Assembly: GCA_023418095.1 (NCBI GenBank)
Contig: JAEZDL010000078.1
Span: 1-64,000, forward strand
Length of the DNA stretch: 64,000 nucleotides
Direction: 5' to 3'
Origin: Bacteroidota bacterium
GTDB taxonomy: Bacteria; Bacteroidota; Bacteroidia; Flavobacteriales_F; PHOS-HE28
Positions 58,170 to 64,000 of the stretch are shown here, in pieces. Both the position numbers and the translations under genes were made by a program. A model generated the notes under the pieces. The model was not told the origin of the DNA. It did no database searches and was given only the letters and a program-made list of their open reading frames with translations. How positions within the stretch are numbered: position 1 is the stretch's first letter; every line of letters begins with the position of its first letter.

Positions 58170-60989
58170 TTACTGCTCCAGGACCAATCGAAGTACGGCC
58201 ATTCCATTGTTATCACCTATCTGAACAAAATAGGTGCCCGACGTTACCGCATTTAGCCGGAACTCGGCCCTGCCTTCCACTGCATCCGGTGAACCAGTGA
58301 ATACGATGCGGCCGGCAACGTCCCGCACATTGATGTTCAGCATATCCACATCAGGAGGGATGCCGTTTATGATCACATATCCTTGCGAAGGATTCGGATG
58401 TAAGCTGAATTGGATCGGTGTGGTGGCCTCACTGAGCGACATGCCGCCGGCAACAAGGATTGAAGCTGAAAGCGTACAGCCATATGGCGTCACCAGGGTC
58501 ACGCCATAGGTCCCACCGGCTTCGATCTCGATCGTTGGGCCGGTGAGATCAGGCAGTATTGAGCCTTCGTAGTACCATGTGAATACGCCTTCCGTCTCGC
58601 CTTCCACGATCAAGGTTCCCGAGCTTTCCGTGAGTTCGATGACCGGACAGTACAGAGTGTCGGCTGAAGCCATGGCACAACCTTCCTGTGGGATCGCAAC
58701 AACCTGCCAGTTGCCATAAGGAATACTATCCAGGCATGCCTCTGCCGTTGAACTGTATATCTGTCCATTGTGATACCAGATGAACTCCTCAGCAACATTA
58801 TCGGTGCAGATCGTTGGCGTTGCAGCATCCAGCGTGATCCCAATGATCATCGCGCCGGAAGCATCCACCCAGACACTATCGCTGGCTGAGCATCCTGCAG
58901 GTCCCGGAACTGTAACAGTGAGGGTGTACCATTCGCTTACCGTCGCATAAACGGAAGGTTGCAGGACCGTTGGATCGGAGAGTCCATTTGCGGGGGACCA
59001 CAGCGCTTGGAAGGGCAGGCAATCCACCATTTCATTGAAGTGGATACCCGAGAATGGATCATTGCCCGATATGTATAAAGTGTCACCGGCATCACTCAAT
59101 AGTGTGAAACTGTTCTCAGTATTGAATAATGCTCCAGGCACGTAAATAAGTTGCAACTCCTGACCTCCAACGACCGGAAGCGCTACTGAGATCTCGATCG
59201 CTCCTGGGACATCATGGGAATAGCTGAGCGTATCCCCATCCGTGATCACTTCGACGAATGCGCCACCGTTCCAGCCATCACCGAATGAATCGTGCAATAG
59301 CAGTGTAAAACCACAGGTACCCCCTGCGCCGATGGCACTCCCTTCCAATATTCCGGGCCCATCGCACAGATCCACAGGCTGTCCGGCCTCGACCAATGGA
59401 TCTGCGATGCTTACGATCACGGTCGTATCATGAATGCAACCATAAGTATCCATTACATGATATGTGAATGAAGCAATGCCGGTTGCGTTCGAGACTGCGG
59501 TAGCCAACCCAGGGATATCCGTGTCATTCTCAATGTTCGGACCGCTCCAATATGCTGAATCCGGCCCTGATCCCAATTGCGGACCTAGAATAATATAGGT
59601 GGAATCGACCTCGGAGTTGAACCCATTGCACCAATTGCACAGATATCCATTGTCGGCACCCCAGAGGTCCACGATGGAGATCGTCCACGGCCCGTCCACC
59701 GGACATCCGATCAAATTGGACAATGGCTGCACCGGGCTATATGTGTCCGGCGCCAATGCCGGGTAGCCCGAAAATGGAGCTATAACAACATTAGGTGTGG
59801 TCCCGAAGGTCGCGGATTCTTCCCACGTACCCAGCGTTGCATTGTCATTCCAGCAGTAATACCAACAGGTACCCGGTAACGGAACATTTGTATCCGAGTC
59901 ATTCGCGTCACCGAGAAATGTACTGCCTCCGCCCTGTTGATGCAGGGTCGTTGACTGACCATTTGGACATGTAATGGCAATGACCAGGTCACCCATGTAG
60001 GAATGCTCCAGATCCACACAGATGTCCCCGAGATCTGATGTACTGTTGATCACCGATCCAGGTACGGCACCGTTGACCATGATGGTGGATGTGAATTCGA
60101 CGCCCACATTATCCGGTATGGGCAGGCCATTACCGGAAAGGGAGCAGTTCAATTGCAATGGAGCATAGGCCTGAGGCGAGGCCATGCCATTCAATACAAA
60201 TGAATTTCCCGCGCATACTACAGCGGGTGCATATGTACCATTGAAATCAGGAAGCGCACTTACGAGCACCTGGATCGGGGCCGAAGGAATGCTCGCACAC
60301 CCTGCACTATCGACCACAACAACCGATACAAGACTTACTCCGCCCTCATCGAATTGCAGCGAGTGAAGGGGTACGTTCGTGGTATCCACTGCGGCACCGT
60401 TCACATTCCATATGTACGATGTGATCGATCCACCCGGAGCTGAAAAAGAACTGCTCGCATCAAATTGCATCGATCCTCCTTCGCAGGCTGTCACCTGTGG
60501 GCCGGAGCTGGATGTAAGAATTGCTGTCGGCATAGGACAAGGTGCTGACGAACAATTGATGCTTAAAGCAAAATCCCCTGTTCCGGTGCCGTTGGAAACG
60601 AATCTCACCGTGAGGCATCCGGAGGTGTTGGCTTCTGATGAGGCGACCGTTACGCCAAAACCCTGCACTCCTTGAAATACGCCGAGCAAAGGTGCGGAAG
60701 TGGTCGGCCCATCCCAGATTATCAATTGGTCCAACGAACCAGAACCTTGGAGTGAAAGATTGAACAGTGAGAACGTCAATGTCAGCCCTTCACCCTGATC
60801 CGGGCATATGGTGCTGGTTAGAACTTCGTTGTTATCGTAATTCGAACTAGGGCCCCCACTGTCTTCAAGCACACCTGCACAACTTGTGATCGACGGCATA
60901 CCGATCGTATACTGCTGCCCTTGGGTCAATGACATCGCCAACGAGAAGAAAATCACGATCGGTAATTTCTTCAATATCATCGTATTCAT
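58170..60989 (-). CDS. Large secreted T9SS cargo protein with CUB, PKD and P-domain-like modules
   Basis: A 939-residue exported protein. Signal peptide (LKKLPIVIFFSLAMSLTQGQ); CUB-like module (about 35-140, LSLQGSGSLDQLIIWDGPTT); PKD/Ig-like module (about 155-245); proprotein-convertase P-like module (about 290-465, ICVDLEHSYMGDLVIAITCP and GPWTISIVDLWGADNGYL); further Ig-like modules; last 75 residues a type A sorting domain (FSLHPNPSQGYVIINGIP, GTYFVQIGDN). It is a surface adhesin or matrix-like protein with no visible enzyme. The last Ig-like modules are similar to those of the 60997 protein. It follows that gene by 7 bases. GATC density is low. Confidence 0.82.
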   Translation of the reverse strand: MNTMILKKLPIVIFFSLAMSLTQGQQYTIGMPSITSCAGVLEDSGGPSSNYDNNEVLTSTICPDQGEGLTLTFSLFNLSLQGSGSLDQLIIWDGPTTSAPLLGVFQGVQGFGVTVASSEANTSGCLTVRFVSNGTGTGDFALSINCSSAPCPMPTAILTSSSGPQVTACEGGSMQFDASSSFSAPGGSITSYIWNVNGAAVDTTNVPLHSLQFDEGGVSLVSVVVVDSAGCASIPSAPIQVLVSALPDFNGTYAPAVVCAGNSFVLNGMASPQAYAPLQLNCSLSGNGLPIPDNVGVEFTSTIMVNGAVPGSVINSTSDLGDICVDLEHSYMGDLVIAITCPNGQSTTLHQQGGGSTFLGDANDSDTNVPLPGTCWYYCWNDNATLGTWEESATFGTTPNVVIAPFSGYPALAPDTYSPVQPLSNLIGCPVDGPWTISIVDLWGADNGYLCNWCNGFNSEVDSTYIILGPQLGSGPDSAYWSGPNIENDTDIPGLATAVSNATGIASFTYHVMDTYGCIHDTTVIVSIADPLVEAGQPVDLCDGPGILEGSAIGAGGTCGFTLLLHDSFGDGWNGGAFVEVITDGDTLSYSHDVPGAIEISVALPVVGGQELQLIYVPGALFNTENSFTLLSDAGDTLYISGNDPFSGIHFNEMVDCLPFQALWSPANGLSDPTVLQPSVYATVSEWYTLTVTVPGPAGCSASDSVWVDASGAMIIGITLDAATPTICTDNVAEEFIWYHNGQIYSSTAEACLDSIPYGNWQVVAIPQEGCAMASADTLYCPVIELTESSGTLIVEGETEGVFTWYYEGSILPDLTGPTIEIEAGGTYGVTLVTPYGCTLSASILVAGGMSLSEATTPIQFSLHPNPSQGYVIINGIPPDVDMLNINVRDVAGRIVFTGSPDAVEGRAEFRLNAVTSGTYFVQIGDNNGMAVLRLVLEQ

Positions 60990-60996
60990 GGTTCGA

Positions 60997-62757
60997 TCAA
61001 TTCAAGATCACGATCCGATCGGTGAAATATAGCTTTCCATCGGACAATGAAAGTAAATATGTCCCGGGTAAAACTCCGGAAAGTACGACTGCATGGATCA
61101 CTCCATTTCCAGGATCGATCCGATCAGAGTGGATCGTTCTTCCTGCAGGATCAATTATCTCCAGCGAAGTTGTCCCTGAAAAACCTTCTGCGATCACATT
61201 GACGTGATCTTTGGCCGGATTGGGAAACACTACGATCCCTTCATGCGCCGGATCCATCTCCAACACGGAGGTGATCAGATCAAGACCCGCCGTGATAACA
61301 CAACCATCACCCGCATCAACTTCCACGGAATAATTTCCAGCTCCTTCAATGATCAGAAAAGGTTGGTCCGCACCTTCGATCGGTTCGCCGTTCAACAGCC
61401 ATGCATAACTGTTGAAGCCCGAAGGCACATGCAGTACATTATCGGTCTGCGTGATCTCGATCTCCGGGCAAATGATGAACGGCTCGCTGATCCCGGCACA
61501 GCCGATCGTATCCGAGGCGATCAATTGGTACGCTCCCGGTACGATCGGTTCGATGCAAGGGCCGGCCCCGCCTTCGATCGTATCCCCATCCAACAGCCAG
61601 ATCGCACCGATCAAGGTGTCCGATCCACAGATCGAACTTCCGACCTGTCCGATCGTGATCACCGGTGCGGGATGAACAACAACGGTATCCGTGGCGGTTA
61701 TCACCTGTTGTGGCTGTATAGCGATCCCTAATTGACCGGTGGTCCCTCCCGCCACATTGATGAAATAAGTGCCATCTCCATTTGCAGGAATATTGAAGGT
61801 GCCCAGCTGATCGTTCTGGCTTACTCCATCCTCATCGTAGAACGTGATCGAATACGGCGGTTGATCCAGCGACAAGGAAAGCCCGTTCCATGAAGCGGAG
61901 AACGTATTGTCCTGCGTGCTCGATCCATACGTTCCGCCATTCCCATCCGTAAGAACGAAATACAGATCGGGCGAACCCGTGCAACCGACAAAAGGCACGT
62001 TCGGTTCCTCAACATCGCCGCACCAGTTACCATTCACGCCGCTTATGGAAACGTTCGTGATCACATGGCCGCCGATCGTGGTGGTCAACGTTACCGGATG
62101 GATCCCCGGCTGATCGAATACGTGCATGGGTTCTGGATCGGTACTTGTCACACCATCCCCGAATTCCCACGTATAGGAAGTCAATGAAGGATCGCCCTCG
62201 ATCAAGGCATTGAACTGTACCGGAACGCTTCCACAGCCACTTTCAGGAGAAAAGGTGAAGCTCGAGTTGCCACCGCTACCGGGCGCGATCTGCAGCAGCA
62301 GGATGAATTCCTCCGGCACCTGAGTGACAAAACCTCCCAGTTCCACGGTGGCGAGTATGTTGATCGTTATGCTGTACAGCCCGGCTATCACCGGGGTGCC
62401 ACAGATCCGCGCGCAACCGAATTCGTTCTGCTGCGGAAAATAAACTCCAGCCGGATCACTTGTTTCCAACTCAAGTCCCAACGGCAGTCCACTTATTCCG
62501 GTTACCGTCATTTGCTGGAACTGCACCGTTACACCGCTTCCCGGATCGCTGAAGCTGGCCGGCATCCAGAAGGAAAGATCGGCCTCGTAAGGCAAACCGG
62601 CAATTCCACCGGGAGGTTGTGCCGGGCAGATCGTAGGGAACGCCGGCACGCTAACGCATGTGAGATCAGGCGTGCAGCCCGGACACTGCGCGATGGAACC
62701 GACCGGTGGAAGTAACCCAGCGATCGAGAGAACGAACATGAAAAAAGTGTTTCCCAT
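60997..62757 (-). CDS. Secreted T9SS cargo protein with PKD module
   Basis: A 586-residue exported protein: signal peptide (MGNTFFMFVLSIAGLLPPVG), a Cys-rich start (CPGCTPDLTCVSVPAFPTIC), a putative-Ig module, a PKD module (about 170-240, YTWEFGDGVTSTDPEPMHVF), then modules with WLLDGDTIEGGAGP and AWLLNGEPIEGAD, and a type A sorting domain (IVVFPNPAKDHVNVIAEGF, GTYLLSLSDGKLYF). It is first in a two-gene operon with the 939-residue protein. The start at 62757 is set by the signal peptide. The function is unknown, likely surface attachment. Confidence 0.8.
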   Translation of the reverse strand: MGNTFFMFVLSIAGLLPPVGSIAQCPGCTPDLTCVSVPAFPTICPAQPPGGIAGLPYEADLSFWMPASFSDPGSGVTVQFQQMTVTGISGLPLGLELETSDPAGVYFPQQNEFGCARICGTPVIAGLYSITINILATVELGGFVTQVPEEFILLLQIAPGSGGNSSFTFSPESGCGSVPVQFNALIEGDPSLTSYTWEFGDGVTSTDPEPMHVFDQPGIHPVTLTTTIGGHVITNVSISGVNGNWCGDVEEPNVPFVGCTGSPDLYFVLTDGNGGTYGSSTQDNTFSASWNGLSLSLDQPPYSITFYDEDGVSQNDQLGTFNIPANGDGTYFINVAGGTTGQLGIAIQPQQVITATDTVVVHPAPVITIGQVGSSICGSDTLIGAIWLLDGDTIEGGAGPCIEPIVPGAYQLIASDTIGCAGISEPFIICPEIEITQTDNVLHVPSGFNSYAWLLNGEPIEGADQPFLIIEGAGNYSVEVDAGDGCVITAGLDLITSVLEMDPAHEGIVVFPNPAKDHVNVIAEGFSGTTSLEIIDPAGRTIHSDRIDPGNGVIHAVVLSGVLPGTYLLSLSDGKLYFTDRIVILN

Positions 62758-62899
62758 GGAACTTTTTCCTGGCTTCCCCCAGAGGGCTGAAAAGGTTGAC
62801 CGGCAGTGACCTGGATCGATATTGAACGGATACACGGATCGTGGATGAAGCGTTGAATATAGCGCCCACCGCCGGATACAGGGAAACGCTATTAATCGG

Positions 62900-62907
62900 T
62901 ACCTTTG
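62900..62907 (+). promoter_or_regulatory. Promoter -7 box of the GNAT-like gene
   Basis: TACCTTTG, a perfect match to TAnnTTTG, only 7 bases before the ATG at 62915, so the mRNA would have almost no leader. No -33 TTG at normal distance. Confidence 0.5.
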
Positions 62908-62914
62908 CAGCCGC

Positions 62915-63244
62915 ATGGCCAAGAAGACTACCTCACCCAAGACCTACGATATCGACGTTCTGCAACTTACGGATGAGGAGGAGGCTCGCCAGCTGGTTCT
63001 GCGTGTCGGCGAGCACCGCGTCCGCATGGAATACGATCGCAGCGGTGATCGTATCTTCCTCACGAACCTCGATGTGCCGCGCACCTGTTGCATCGAGAAC
63101 ATGCATGTGCGCATGATCGAAAAGGTGTTCAACTGGGTTGAGGCGAACAACCTGAAGATCATTCCCACCAACCAGGTCGTGAAGGCCTACCTGCGCGAGA
63201 ACAAAGGCTGGCAGCGGCTCTTATTGAAGGGCGTGCAGGTCTGA
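62915..63244 (+). CDS. Small GNAT-like protein (Acetyltransf_CG/YjdJ type)
   Basis: A 109-residue protein with the short single-domain GNAT pattern: [72 protein letters not shown]. This fits the small Acetyltransf_CG family, but the usual acetyl-CoA loop (G-x-G/A) is replaced by TCCIEN, so acetyltransferase activity is not certain. Single gene with a promoter box close to its ATG. Confidence 0.7.
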   Translation: MAKKTTSPKTYDIDVLQLTDEEEARQLVLRVGEHRVRMEYDRSGDRIFLTNLDVPRTCCIENMHVRMIEKVFNWVEANNLKIIPTNQVVKAYLRENKGWQRLLLKGVQV

Positions 63245-63337
63245 TCTATTCCGCTTCGGTGTAGTTGAACGTCCGCGACCAATAGGTCGCTTGGCGTATG
63301 CGGTCCCATTAACTTCGCAACCCCTCAGCGATCCGCA

Positions 63338-63375
63338 CGATCGTCTGATCATCCCATTATCCGATCATCTGATCA
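63338..63375 (+). repeat. Pair of 14-base direct repeats before gltX
   Basis: cgatcgtctgatca (63338-63351) and cgatcatctgatca (63362-63375) differ at one base and lie 24 bases apart, the second ending 2 bases before the gltX ATG. Each holds two GATC sites. The spacing is a little over two helical turns, so a regulator could bind, but the general GATC excess makes chance more likely than usual. Confidence 0.4.
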
Positions 63376-63377
63376 AA

Positions 63378-64000
63378 ATGTCGGTTCGCGTTCGTTTTGC
63401 ACCCAGCCCCACCGGTCCCCTGCACATGGGCGGCGTGCGCACTGCTTTGTACAATTATCTCTTCGCCCGCAAACACGGCGGCCAGTTCCTGCTTCGGATC
63501 GAGGATACGGACCAGAACCGATTTGTTCCCGGTGCGGAGGATTACATCCGTGAAGCGCTGGATTGGTGCGGGCTCACGCCGGATGAAAGTCCTTGGATCG
63601 GCGGCCCCGATGGACCTTACCGCCAGAGCGAGCGCAAGGAGATGTACCGGCAGTACGCCGAGCGGTTGATCGCCGAGGACAAGGCGTATTACGCGTTCGA
63701 TACGCCGGAAGAATTGGAGGCGATGCGCGAACGCTTGAAGGCCGCTGGTGTGGCCGCGCCCGCCTACAACGCGGTCACGCGCGAGCACATGAAGAACAGT
63801 CTCACCTTGAGCGCCGATCAGGTGAAGGAGAAGCTCGATCGCGCGGAGGACTATGTGATCCGCCTGAAAGTGCCGCGGCACCAGGAAGTGCGTTTCGAGG
63901 ATGCGATCCGTGGGTGGGTAGTGGTGCACAGCGCCAACATCGATGACAAGGTGCTCTTCAAGAGCGATGGCATGCCCACGTACCACCTGGCGAACATCGT
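63378..64000 (+). CDS. gltX: Glutamyl-tRNA synthetase, N-terminal part
   Basis: Charges tRNA-Glu. The first 207 codons are present; the gene runs off the right edge. [20 protein letters not shown] has the class I HIGH motif as PLHMGG. It continues with [56 protein letters not shown] and [12 protein letters not shown], the tRNA-contacting and catalytic regions of bacterial GluRS. The KMSKS loop lies outside. Confidence 0.95.
   Translation, partial: MSVRVRFAPSPTGPLHMGGVRTALYNYLFARKHGGQFLLRIEDTDQNRFVPGAEDYIREALDWCGLTPDESPWIGGPDGPYRQSERKEMYRQYAERLIAEDKAYYAFDTPEELEAMRERLKAAGVAAPAYNAVTREHMKNSLTLSADQVKEKLDRAEDYVIRLKVPRHQEVRFEDAIRGWVVVHSANIDDKVLFKSDGMPTYHLANI

Overview
The window looks like a contiguous piece of a Bacteroidota chromosome, probably from the Flavobacteriales side of the phylum. 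The sequence evidence is: three secreted proteins ending in type IX secretion (T9SS) sorting domains; the Bacteroidota-typical neighbours DUF6427, DUF6341 and purD; a DUF4175-rsbW-like-ybeY operon; promoter -7 boxes of the TAnnTTTG type, including a perfect one in front of sdhC; and starts without a clear Shine-Dalgarno. G+C is in the mid-50s percent by eye. The tetramer GATC is strikingly frequent: hand counts in ordinary genes give about 28-42 per kb, against about 4 per kb expected by chance. No rRNA, tRNA, CRISPR array, prophage or intact insertion sequence was seen.

Layout. 0-27 kb is mostly housekeeping: the start of sdhC (cut by the window edge), an Xaa-Pro aminopeptidase, DUF6427, DUF6341, purD, an exported redoxin, an acyl-CoA carboxylase carboxyltransferase, an orphan NIT/HisKA_2 histidine kinase, a YebC regulator, envelope proteins, YceI, a T9SS cargo protein, a biotin carrier protein, an exported superoxide dismutase, lpxD, a glycosyltransferase, gpsA, an M28 peptidase, lysS, a sugar-phosphate isomerase, a GxxExxY element with its repeats, lipB, a serine hydrolase, an exonuclease and a double-ATPase ABC protein.

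27.6-42.5 kb is a glycan or cell-surface island. It holds two polytopic GT-C-like proteins and a DPM1-like GT2 on the minus strand (27.6-31.5 kb), two polytopic proteins on the plus strand (31.6-35.4 kb, one with a C-terminal fascin-like beta-trefoil), and a six-gene minus-strand run of scoA, GT-C, scoB, GT2, GT-C and a lipoprotein glycoside hydrolase (35.4-42.5 kb). The two subunits of 3-oxoacid CoA-transferase are thus separated by a glycan gene and share its transcription unit.

43-54 kb is a signalling and stress neighbourhood: a NUDIX hydrolase with a basic tail, a large exported W/Y/G-rich protein, a DJ-1/PfpI protein, a YbhB/YbcL protein, a LytS-like protein that appears to have lost its ATPase half, a 51-residue lmo0937-type membrane protein, a single-domain response regulator, an NtrC-type regulator, a CHASE3-PAS histidine kinase, a 53-residue DUF1328 protein and a small exported coiled-coil protein. 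53.7-58 kb is the DUF4175/rsbW-like/ybeY operon. 58.2-62.8 kb encodes two large T9SS cargo proteins in one operon that share repeated modules. The window closes with a small GNAT-like protein and the first part of gltX.

Most interesting: the GATC excess and its local drops; the polytopic protein with a fascin-like domain; the CoA-transferase genes built into the glycan operon; the apparent pseudokinase with a minus-strand-specific hairpin in its leader; and the GxxExxY gene framed by short repeats. I found no system that I can call new with certainty.
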